From positions 1 to 49,535 of the forward strand of contig CANQXZ010000006.1 of assembly GCA_947627955.1 (NCBI GenBank): a DNA stretch of 49,535 nt. The letters run 5' to 3'. Both the position numbers and the translations under genes were made by a program. Source of the DNA: an uncultured Clostridia bacterium. GTDB taxonomy: Bacteria; Bacillota; Clostridia; Christensenellales; Borkfalkiaceae. Below are positions 7,446 to 13,926 of this stretch, piece by piece. The notes beneath the pieces are model-generated. The model saw nothing but the letters and a program-made list of their open reading frames with translations. It had not been told where the DNA came from and did not search any database. The first letter of the stretch is position 1; each line of letters begins with the position of its first letter.

Positions 7446-8651
7446 ATGGATAAGATCCCGATGAAGACCCCCCTCGTGGAGATGGACGGGGACGAGATGA
7501 CGAGAGTGCTGTGGGCGCTCATAAAGGAAAAGCTGATAGAGCCCTATGTGGAGCTGAAGACGGAGTATTTCGACCTCGGGCTGCCCGAGAGGGACAGAAC
7601 GTGCGACAGGGTGACCGTGGAAGCCGCCGAAGCCACCGCAAAGTACGGCGTGGCAGTGAAGTGCGCCACTATCACCCCCAACGCGCAGAGGGTGGAAGAG
7701 TATAATTTAAAGGAGATGTGGAAGAGCCCCAACGGCACCATCCGCCGCATTCTCGGGGGAACCGTGTTCCGCTCGCCCATAACGGCGGACGGCATAAAGT
7801 GCATAGTCCCCGGCTGGAAAAAGCCCATCGCCATCGCCCGCCACGCCTACGGCGACGTATACGGCGCGGTGGAGAGCGGAGTGGAAAAGGGGGGCAAGGC
7901 TTACCTTTCGGTCTGCGGCGCGGACGGAAAGGAGAGGGAACGCATCCTTGTGCACGACTTTAAGGAGAGCGGCGGCGTGGCGCAGGGCATGCACAATACC
8001 GACCGCTCCATAGAGGCGTTCGCGGAGTGCTGTTTTTCCTACGCGCTCACCGAGGGGCTGGACGTGTGGTTCGGCGCCAAGGACACGATCTCCAAGGTGT
8101 ACGACCGCCGTTTCAGGGACATATTCGCCCAAGTGTACGGGCGGTATGCCGCGGCGTTCGAAAAGAAGGGGATAACCTACATGTATTCTTTGATAGACGA
8201 CGTAGTGGCGCGCGTCATGCGCAGCGGCGGCGGAATGCTGTGGGTGTGCAAGAACTACGACGGCGACGTGATGAGCGACATGGTGGCGACGGCGTTCGGT
8301 TCCCTCGGAATGATGAGTTCCGTGCTCGTCTCGCCCGACGGAAAGTACGAGTTCGAGGCGGCGCACGGCACCGTGACGAGGCACTATTACAGGCGGCTCA
8401 AAGGGGAAAAGACCTCCACCAATCCCGTGGCTACGATATGGGCGTGGACGGGCGCGCTGAAAAAGCGGGGCGAGCTCGACGGGATCGGGGAACTTTCCGC
8501 GTTTGCCGCAAGGCTGGAGAGGGCTACGCTGGATACCATAGAGGGGGGATACATGACGGGGGACCTCGTTCCGCTGTTCGGAAAGGAGGGGGTAGTCCCC
8601 GTGAGCCTCACCTCGGAAGAATTTCTGGATAAGATCGCGGAAAAACTGTGA
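7446..8651 (+). CDS. icd: NADP-type isocitrate dehydrogenase
   Basis: A 401-residue isocitrate dehydrogenase of the subfamily otherwise typical of eukaryotes (homodimeric, IDH1-like). Evidence: PLVEMDGDEMTRVLW at the N-terminus, ATITPNAQRVEEY, KSPNGTIRRILGGTVFR (isocitrate-binding loop), DVMSDMVATAFGSLGMMSS (metal-binding aspartates) and AAHGTVTRHYYR with STNPVATIWAW, the NADP-type cofactor region. It converts isocitrate to 2-oxoglutarate and CO2 in the cytoplasm, supplying glutamate precursor and NADPH. It stands alone with its own promoter and terminator. Confidence 0.95.
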   Translation: MDKIPMKTPLVEMDGDEMTRVLWALIKEKLIEPYVELKTEYFDLGLPERDRTCDRVTVEAAEATAKYGVAVKCATITPNAQRVEEYNLKEMWKSPNGTIRRILGGTVFRSPITADGIKCIVPGWKKPIAIARHAYGDVYGAVESGVEKGGKAYLSVCGADGKERERILVHDFKESGGVAQGMHNTDRSIEAFAECCFSYALTEGLDVWFGAKDTISKVYDRRFRDIFAQVYGRYAAAFEKKGITYMYSLIDDVVARVMRSGGGMLWVCKNYDGDVMSDMVATAFGSLGMMSSVLVSPDGKYEFEAAHGTVTRHYYRRLKGEKTSTNPVATIWAWTGALKKRGELDGIGELSAFAARLERATLDTIEGGYMTGDLVPLFGKEGVVPVSLTSEEFLDKIAEKL

Positions 8652-8664
8652 ATTTTTGTTCAAA

Positions 8665-8696
8665 GCCGCGCGGCGCAGATCGCCGCGCGGCTTTTT
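8665..8696 (+). terminator. Intrinsic terminator after icd
   Basis: An 11-bp perfect GC-rich stem (GCCGCGCGGCG) with a 5-base loop is followed by five T. Confidence 0.9.
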
Positions 8697-8707
8697 ATGT
8701 GCGCGGG

Positions 8708-8736
8708 TTGACTTGCCCCGCCCTTTATGGTATTAT
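8708..8736 (+). promoter_or_regulatory. Promoter of the MocR-type regulator
   Basis: TTGACT and TATTAT are 17 bases apart, 37 bases ahead of the ATG. Confidence 0.75.
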
Positions 8737-8772
8737 CTGGATATATCAAAGACAGGTAACGGATAATATCAG

Positions 8773-10146
8773 ATGCCCTATTACGATCTCGACCCGAAGA
8801 ACAAATACTATTCCCTCTATGCCGCGCTGAGGGACGACATACTGCGCGGGAAGTACAGAACGGGCGAAAAGCTGCCCGCAAAGCGCGCGCTCGCCGCCGA
8901 GCTGGGGGTCAGCGTGGTCACGGTGGAGCTCGCTTACGGGCAGTTGCTCGCCGAGGGCTATGCCGAAAGCCGAGAGCGGAGCGGATATTTCGTGGGCGAG
9001 GTGTCCCCCCTGCCCGCGGGGGGAAGGACTGCGGCTACGTCGCTTTCCGCAGAGAGGGCGAAAAGTTACGTCGCCGACCTCGTCGCGCCGCCCGTTCCCG
9101 CGGAGCTGTTTCCCTTTTCGGTGTGGGCGAAGCTGATGCGCGGCGTTCTGGCGGACTGCGGGGAGCATCTCCTCGAAAGGGTGCCCGCCGCGGGCGACGG
9201 GGAACTCAGGGCGGAGATCGCCGCCTATCTGTACCGCAGCCGCGGGATAGACGTGGACCCCTCCCGCGTGATAGTGGGCGCGGGCGCGGAGTATCTGTAC
9301 GGGCTAACGGTGCGCCTTCTCGGGCGCGACAAGGCGTTCGCCGTGGAAAACCCGGGATACGGCAACATTTCCGAGAGCTATTCGATAAACGGCGCGCGCG
9401 TGGTGTATATCCCCGTCGGCGGCAGGGGGGCAGACGTGGACGCGCTGAAAGCCTCCCGCGCGGACGTTCTGCACATCTCGCCCTCTCACCAATTTCCCAC
9501 GGGGGCGGTGACCCCCGCGTCGGCGCGGCTCAGGTTAGTGGAGTGGGCGCGCGGCGGCGACAGATACATAGTGGAGGACGACTACGACAGCGAGTTCCGC
9601 CTTTCGGGCAGACCCCTGCAAAGCCTCTTCGGGCTCTGCCCAGACAGGGTGATTTACATAAACACCTTTTCCCGGAGCCTCGCCCCCTCGATGAGAATGG
9701 GATACATGGTGCTGCCCGAAAAGCTGTACGGCGATTACATGCGGCTGTTCTCTTCGAGCGCGAACGTCGTGCCCCTCTTCGAACAGAAAACGCTCGCCGC
9801 CATGCTCGGCGGGGGATACTTCGAGCGGCACATAAACAGGCTCAAAAAGTATTACAGGGAGATGAGGCGGGAGGTCACGGCTCTCCTTTGCGGGCTCCCG
9901 ACGCCCTGCGAGATAACCGATTCGGGGAGCGGACCCCACCTTTTGTGCAGGTTCCCAGCGGCTGAGTCGGACGGGGCGGTAAAGGCGTATGCCGAAAGGC
10001 TGGGCGTAAGGCTGAAATGCGTCGGCGACTATCTCGCCGTGCCCGCCCCCGCGGCGGACAAGACCGCGGTTATAAACTATTCGGGAGTGACCCGCGCGCA
10101 GCTCGGCGAGGTGAAAAGGCGGCTGGCGGAGCTCTCCGCAGAGTAA
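8773..10146 (+). CDS. MocR/GabR-type regulator with aminotransferase domain lacking the PLP lysine
   Basis: A 457-residue fusion of a GntR winged helix (residues 10-75; RTGEKLPAKRALAAELGVS, YAESRERSGYFV) with a fold-type I aminotransferase domain. The aminotransferase part keeps SPSHQFPTG and the pyridine-nitrogen aspartate in VEDDYDSEFR. The usual GTFSKSLAPSLRxGYMVLP block reads NTFSRSLAPSMRMGYMVLP here, so the Schiff-base lysine is Arg301. MocR proteins such as PdxR and GabR sense PLP or GABA and activate PLP or GABA genes. None of those genes is next to this one, so the target is unknown. The substitution should prevent an internal aldimine; ligand sensing may differ or be lost. Confidence 0.9.
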   Translation: MPYYDLDPKNKYYSLYAALRDDILRGKYRTGEKLPAKRALAAELGVSVVTVELAYGQLLAEGYAESRERSGYFVGEVSPLPAGGRTAATSLSAERAKSYVADLVAPPVPAELFPFSVWAKLMRGVLADCGEHLLERVPAAGDGELRAEIAAYLYRSRGIDVDPSRVIVGAGAEYLYGLTVRLLGRDKAFAVENPGYGNISESYSINGARVVYIPVGGRGADVDALKASRADVLHISPSHQFPTGAVTPASARLRLVEWARGGDRYIVEDDYDSEFRLSGRPLQSLFGLCPDRVIYINTFSRSLAPSMRMGYMVLPEKLYGDYMRLFSSSANVVPLFEQKTLAAMLGGGYFERHINRLKKYYREMRREVTALLCGLPTPCEITDSGSGPHLLCRFPAAESDGAVKAYAERLGVRLKCVGDYLAVPAPAADKTAVINYSGVTRAQLGEVKRRLAELSAE

Positions 10147-10184
10147 AAAAACGGCGCCCGCGGAATGCTCCGCGGGCGCTTTAT
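10145..10184. terminator. Bidirectional terminator between the MocR gene and the peptide operon
   Basis: An 11-bp stem GCGCCCGCGGA with loop ATGC is flanked by TTTATT on the plus side and by seven A (seven T on the minus strand). It ends the convergent transcripts from both sides; the minus-strand version is the stronger. Confidence 0.85.
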
Positions 10185-10218
10185 TCATGGGTTTATCTGT
10201 TGCGCTTTTAAGCCGCGC

Positions 10219-10311
10219 TTATCTCGCGCAGTTCAACGCAACGTACGAAAGGGGAGAAACCCCGTAATATTCATTTGTCTCTTCCATTTCGTTCAATTCG
10301 AAATATAACAT
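10219..10311 (-). CDS. 30-residue peptide, paralogue 2
   Basis: A 30-codon gene with an AAGGAGG ribosome site 7 bases before its ATG. The peptide has an acidic N-terminal half (MLYFELNEMEETNEYY) and ends in GVSPLSYVALNCAR. The last 14 residues match the sister peptide upstream in the same transcript at all but one position (Ala for Thr), whereas the first halves share mainly MLY and acidic character. There is no signal peptide, no membrane segment and a single cysteine three residues from the end. Conserved length, duplicate ribosome sites and conserved C-terminus say it is translated. Function unknown: a modified peptide, a signal or a protein-binding peptide are all possible. Confidence 0.8.
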   Translation of the reverse strand: MLYFELNEMEETNEYYGVSPLSYVALNCAR

Positions 10312-10384
10312 TGCAAATACCTCCTTATAAAAGTATTTTACCTCATGTTCTCTTGTGCTTTGCCGCCGATCGCGCGCGGATAAG

Positions 10385-10477
10385 TTATCTCGCGCAGTTG
10401 AGGGTGACGTAGGAAAGGGGCGACACCCCATAGATATCATTGGCTTCTTCGATTTTGCCGAGGTCATCGTACAACAT
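10385..10477 (-). CDS. 30-residue peptide, paralogue 1
   Basis: This is the promoter-proximal of the two twin genes. It too has 30 codons and an AAGGAGG site, 7 bases before the ATG. The peptide starts MLYDDLGKIEEANDIY and ends GVSPLSYVTLNCAR. It is transcribed from a strong promoter about 60 bases upstream, with the second copy 73 bases downstream and a strong terminator after it. No modifying enzyme, transporter or receptor gene is adjacent; neighbours are a MocR regulator and an M23 protein. I do not recognise the family. Confidence 0.8.
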   Translation of the reverse strand: MLYDDLGKIEEANDIYGVSPLSYVTLNCAR

Positions 10478-10508
10478 TGTATTTACCTCCTTGAAATGTA
10501 TTTTAAGA

Positions 10509-10523
10509 GAGAGCTTGCCGCTC
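10509..10523 (-). promoter_or_regulatory. Small leader hairpin of the peptide operon
   Basis: On the transcript, AGAGC and GCTCT pair around a 5-base GGCAA loop about 10 bases after the expected transcription start. It may stabilise the short mRNA. Confidence 0.4.
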
Positions 10524-10542
10524 TTTTCTTAATTGCAGTTGC

Positions 10543-10571
10543 AGTATAGCACCGAATTTTTTGTTAGTCAA
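10543..10571 (-). promoter_or_regulatory. Strong promoter of the twin-peptide operon
   Basis: Read on the minus strand: TTGACT, 17 bases, TATACT. Directly upstream of the -35 are phased runs of A and T like an UP element, so high expression is expected. Confidence 0.85.
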
Positions 10572-10780
10572 TAACAATTTCAAATTTTTTAAAAATTTTA
10601 TTTATGTTATTTTACAACATTATTTTATGATAATTTCGATAATTTATGTTAACTTAACAAAATAAAAAATTTTTTAGTGAAATAACTTTTCAAAGTTCAC
10701 AAAAATTTATGTTTTTTAACAACAAAGTTCACATTTTTGTTCGGCAGTGCAAAAACTGTTGAAAAAAGCGGTAAAAATAT
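10560..10780. promoter_or_regulatory. AT-rich regulatory block with repeated CAAAGTTCACA
   Basis: About 220 bases of extreme AT content stand in otherwise GC-rich DNA and contain no ORF of note. CAAAGTTCACA occurs twice, at 10691 and 10723, 32 bases (about three helical turns) apart. This is the pattern of a cooperative binding site upstream of the peptide promoter. No binding protein can be named. Confidence 0.5.
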
Positions 10781-10800
10781 GATTTAGGGCACATGCGGAG

Positions 10801-10862
10801 CGCGCCCGCTGTATGAAGACAGCGGGCGCGCCGTTCCCCGCGGCGGCGTTTTCGCCGCGGGG
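10801..10862 (-). terminator. Two tandem GC-rich hairpins after the M23 gene
   Basis: Arms CGCGCCCGCTGT / ACAGCGGGCGCG with a 6-base loop, and CCCCGCGGCG / CGCCGCGGGG with a 7-base loop. They follow the M23 stop codon on the minus strand. A clear T-run is missing, so termination or 3'-end protection is likely but not certain. Confidence 0.55.
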
Positions 10863-10892
10863 AGCAAGGGGAAATGCAAAAAAAGCAGTGCG

Positions 10893-11534
10893 TTACTTGG
10901 GGTCTATTTCGAGGTAGTCCTCGGGGTCGACGTTCACGCCGTCCTTGAACACCTCGAAGTGCAGGTGGTCGCCGTCGGCGTTTTCAATGCCCGTGGCGGC
11001 GGCAATGGCGCCTATCACCTGTCCGCGGGTCACAGCCGCGCCCGCAACGAGGCTTTCCGCGGGCTCGATAAATTTATACACGGTGGTCACTCCGCCCGCA
11101 TGCTCGATGGTGACGGTCGCATAGACGAGCTTGTCGTCTTTCTCTATGGAGAGCACCTTGCCGTCCACCGCGGCGAGCACTTCCGTGCCCGCGGGCGCGC
11201 CGAAGTCTATCGCCTGATGGAGATAGTACTTGTCGAGCGTCTTGTTGTGGGCGAACACGTGCGCGCAGATCACGTTCACGTCCTTTACGGGCGAGATGAA
11301 TTCGTATTGGGAGGAGGTATCGGCTCCGGGGTCGTCGTCGCCGCTATCGGGAGGCTCCTGCTGCCCGCCGCCTTCAACCGTTCCGCTGTCCAAAGTCATA
11401 TTCCGTCCGTTGCCGTTTACCGCGAATATAACCCCGACGGTTATCGCGGCGACAATAAGCAGGCATGCGGCAAGAATAAGCCAGAACAACAGCTTCTTCT
11501 TTCTTGTGGGTTTTGAATTTGCGTTGTCTTTCAT
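10893..11534 (-). CDS. Membrane-anchored M23 (LytM) peptidase-like protein, SpoIIQ-like
   Basis: A 213-residue protein: a basic N-terminus, one membrane segment (about residues 15-39), an acidic Gly/Pro/Asp linker (47-75) and an M23 domain. The zinc ligands are present: His106 and Asp110 in LHQAIDFG, and His190/His192 in HLHFEV. M23 enzymes cut peptide bridges in peptidoglycan outside the cell. Size and layout (one TM plus a single M23 domain) resemble SpoIIQ, the forespore protein that joins SpoIIIAH in the engulfment channel; Clostridial SpoIIQ usually keeps the metal ligands. The next upstream gene lies 41 bases away on the same strand, so they are probably co-transcribed. Confidence 0.85.
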   Translation of the reverse strand: MKDNANSKPTRKKKLLFWLILAACLLIVAAITVGVIFAVNGNGRNMTLDSGTVEGGGQQEPPDSGDDDPGADTSSQYEFISPVKDVNVICAHVFAHNKTLDKYYLHQAIDFGAPAGTEVLAAVDGKVLSIEKDDKLVYATVTIEHAGGVTTVYKFIEPAESLVAGAAVTRGQVIGAIAAATGIENADGDHLHFEVFKDGVNVDPEDYLEIDPK

Positions 11535-11575
11535 AGTTTACTCCTTTTTATTGCCGAAAGATCTTTCATAGAAAA

Positions 11576-11992
11576 TCAGTAGCCGCCGAAAATTATGGGC
11601 GACGCCACTTTTGCCACATTGCCCCGCACGCAGACGTGCAGATTTATCGTTTCGCCGTATAAGTTCACCGAATAGGGCAAATCGGCGGAGCAGTAGTAGT
11701 TCACCGAGTCGGAAAGCGTTTCCGTGAACATCACTTTGCCGTTTACCTTTTCAAGATAGCTTCCGAGGTCGAAATTTTCATATTCCGCGCTTTCCCCGCA
11801 CACGTCTTTCAGGAGCAGTTTTTCGGCTTCGGGATTGAAAGCCGCCACAACTTCCCTGCAATCAGCCGAGCTTGTCCCGCAGTAAAAGGTGTAGTTTTTG
11901 CCGCCCGAGAAGCATAAGCGGGAGGGGAATACGGAAAAAGCCGCCAATACGACAGAAGCGAACAGAGCCGTGATTATAAGAGCTATCTTCAT
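11576..11992 (-). CDS. Secreted or membrane-anchored hypothetical protein
   Basis: A 138-residue protein with an N-terminal hydrophobic segment (MKIALIITALFASVVLAAFS) that should act as signal peptide or anchor. The extracytoplasmic part has four or five cysteines and ends PIIFGGY. I do not recognise the family. The start was taken at the ATG preceded by GGGGAGGTG; an upstream in-frame ATG lacks a ribosome site. It is the first gene of a two-gene transcript with the SpoIIQ-like M23 protein, so a role at the cell envelope or in sporulation is possible (inference). Confidence 0.7.
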   Translation of the reverse strand: MKIALIITALFASVVLAAFSVFPSRLCFSGGKNYTFYCGTSSADCREVVAAFNPEAEKLLLKDVCGESAEYENFDLGSYLEKVNGKVMFTETLSDSVNYYCSADLPYSVNLYGETINLHVCVRGNVAKVASPIIFGGY

Positions 11993-12126
11993 TTTCACCT
12001 CCCCGGAAGGTTTCCATTCTGTTATTGCCACTGCCGCGGATATTAAACGTGGGCGGAGCGAAAAAATTTTAAAAGATCCCTTTCAGCGCGCGCGTTCCTT
12101 AAATTTTAAAGGAAGCCCCAAACTTC

Positions 12127-12155
12127 TTGCATTTTCGGGTATTTGTTGATATAAT
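12127..12155 (+). promoter_or_regulatory. Promoter of the yicC-gmk-rpoZ-priA-def-fmt-rsmB operon
   Basis: TTGCAT and TATAAT are separated by 17 bases. It is followed by a leader of about 90 bases that carries two hairpins. Confidence 0.75.
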
Positions 12156-12184
12156 ACAAGCGAAAAAACCCGCGGAGGGCAGGG

Positions 12185-12224
12185 CGCCGCCTTTGCGGCG
12201 TTTCCGCGCGTTAGGGCGCGGAAA
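12185..12224 (+). promoter_or_regulatory. Two consecutive hairpins in the yicC leader
   Basis: CGCCGC / GCGGCG with a 4-base loop is followed at once by TTTCCGCGC / GCGCGGAAA with a 6-base loop, ending about 26 bases before the yicC ATG. Possible stability or attenuation element; no T-run is present. Confidence 0.45.
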
Positions 12225-12250
12225 GATAAGGCGCGGGAAGAGGTGCAGAT

Positions 12251-13126
12251 ATGCTCAGTATGACCGGTTACGGCAAGGGCGGATACGAAGAGGGCGGCGT
12301 GGAACTCGCCGTCGAAATAAAGACGGTGAACAACCGCTATCTCGACGTCTCTATAAAGGCGCCGCGGGTGTTCTCCGCATACGAGGAAAATATACGGGGC
12401 GAGGTGCGCGCGATGCTCACTCGCGGGCACGCCGACGTGTTTATCTCCTTTACCGACAAGCGCGACAAGGAGAAGAAGATAACCCTCGACGAAAACGCCG
12501 CGCGCGCGTACATGGCTGCGGCGGAGCGCGTAAAGGAGCTCTTCCCTCAAATTGCGGACGACGTCACCGTAACTTCGGTGATGCGCTTCCCCGACGTCAT
12601 AAAACAGGAGGAGGCGGCAGCCGCGGACGAAGTTCTGGTCTCCGCAGCGGAAAAGGCGCTGAAAGAGGCGCTTTCAAACCTCAACGCGATGCGCCTCAGG
12701 GAGGGCGAAAAGCTGAAAGCCGACATGCTCTCCCGCATGGACGTCATAGAGGGGCTGGTCGCCTGTGTGGAAAAGAGGGCTCCGCTCGTGGCGGAGGAGT
12801 ACAGGGTCCGCCTCGAAACGAAGATAAAGAAGATATTGGCTTCCGAGCAGCCCGACGAGGGCAGGATACTCACCGAGGCGGCGCTCTTTGCCGACAGGTC
12901 GAACATAGACGAGGAGCTCACAAGGCTGGGCTCGCACATAGCGCAGTTCCGCGCCATCTGCAAGGAGGACATAGTGGGCAGAAAGCTCGACTTCCTCGTG
13001 CAGGAATTCAACCGCGAGACCAACACCATATGTTCGAAGTCGAACGACCTCGAGATAACCCGCCTCGGGCTCGCGCTCAAAAACGAGATAGAAAAGATAC
13101 GCGAACAAGTGCAGAACGTGGAGTAG
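12251..13126 (+). CDS. yicC: YicC-family endoribonuclease
   Basis: A 291-residue YicC/YloC protein. It opens with the diagnostic MLSMTGYGKG, carries VEIKTVNNRYLDVS, and ends with the conserved C-terminal domain EEELTRLGSHIAQF-like segment, KLDFLVQEFNRETNTICSKS and a LxLKNEIEKIREQVQN tail. YicC of E. coli and YloC of B. subtilis are RNases acting in RNA turnover. It is the first gene of the operon ahead of gmk, the standard order. AGAGGTG precedes the ATG. Confidence 0.93.
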   Translation: MLSMTGYGKGGYEEGGVELAVEIKTVNNRYLDVSIKAPRVFSAYEENIRGEVRAMLTRGHADVFISFTDKRDKEKKITLDENAARAYMAAAERVKELFPQIADDVTVTSVMRFPDVIKQEEAAAADEVLVSAAEKALKEALSNLNAMRLREGEKLKADMLSRMDVIEGLVACVEKRAPLVAEEYRVRLETKIKKILASEQPDEGRILTEAALFADRSNIDEELTRLGSHIAQFRAICKEDIVGRKLDFLVQEFNRETNTICSKSNDLEITRLGLALKNEIEKIREQVQNVE

Positions 13127-13129
13127 AAT

Positions 13130-13684
13130 ATGCGCAACCTGTTGATCGTGCTGTCCGGGCCCTCGGGCGTGGGCAAGGGCACGATAGTCAAAAGACTTTT
13201 AAAGAGCGGCAACTATGCGCTCAGCATTTCGTGCACGACGCGCGCGCCGCGCGCGGGCGAAACCGACGGAAAGGACTACTTTTTCCTCACCCGCGAGAGC
13301 TTCGAAGAGAGCATAGGCAAGGGCGGGTTTTTGGAATATTCCGAGCACTTCGGGAATTACTACGGCACGCCGCGCGCCTTCGTGGAAAAGAAGCTGAAAG
13401 ATAGGGACGTCCTCCTCGAAATCGACGTGGACGGCGCCCTCAACGTGAAAAAGGCGCACCCCGAGGCGCTGCTCATAATGATAGTCCCGCCCGACAAAAA
13501 CACCCTCTACGAAAGGCTTTTGAAGCGCGGTTCTGAGAGCGAGGAGAAGATAAGGGAGCGGCTCGCGCGGACGGACTATGAACTCTCCCGCGCGGACGGG
13601 TACGACTATACGGTAATAAACGGCGAATTAAACGCCGCCGTTTCGGAAATAGAAAATATAATAGAGCATGAAAAGGAGAAATGA
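13130..13684 (+). CDS. gmk: Guanylate kinase
   Basis: A 184-residue kinase that converts GMP and ATP to GDP and ADP. The P-loop GPSGVGKGT lies at residues 10-18, and STTRxPRxGExxGxDY appears as SCTTRAPRAGETDGKDYFF. LLEIDVDGALNVKK is also typical. It begins 3 bases after yicC and its 3' end overlaps the ribosome site of rpoZ. Confidence 0.96.
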   Translation: MRNLLIVLSGPSGVGKGTIVKRLLKSGNYALSISCTTRAPRAGETDGKDYFFLTRESFEESIGKGGFLEYSEHFGNYYGTPRAFVEKKLKDRDVLLEIDVDGALNVKKAHPEALLIMIVPPDKNTLYERLLKRGSESEEKIRERLARTDYELSRADGYDYTVINGELNAAVSEIENIIEHEKEK

Positions 13685-13685
13685 T

Positions 13686-13904
13686 ATGATAAATTCACCT
13701 TCGGTCGACGTTTTGATAGAAAAGCTCGGCACGGACGGGCAGCCCGTGTCCCGCTATGCGCTGTGCGTCGTGGCAGCCAAGCGCGCCCGCCAGATAATTG
13801 AGGCGACGCAGGGCACCGCCACCTCGTCCACCGACGTCATAAAGGAGCTTGCCATCGCCAGCCGCGAGATAGCCGCGGGCAAGATCAAGTGCGTAAAGGA
13901 CTGA
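13686..13904 (+). CDS. rpoZ: RNA polymerase omega subunit
   Basis: A 72-residue omega subunit. The conserved SRYALCVVAAKRARQI segment near residues 22-37 and the following AIASREIAAGKIK helix are diagnostic. It helps beta-prime fold and assemble. The start was set at the ATG 7 bases after AAGGAG; an in-frame ATG 18 bases upstream lies inside gmk and upstream of the ribosome site. Confidence 0.92.
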   Translation: MINSPSVDVLIEKLGTDGQPVSRYALCVVAAKRARQIIEATQGTATSSTDVIKELAIASREIAAGKIKCVKD

Positions 13905-13926
13905 GCCCAGCACGGATTGCCGTAAA

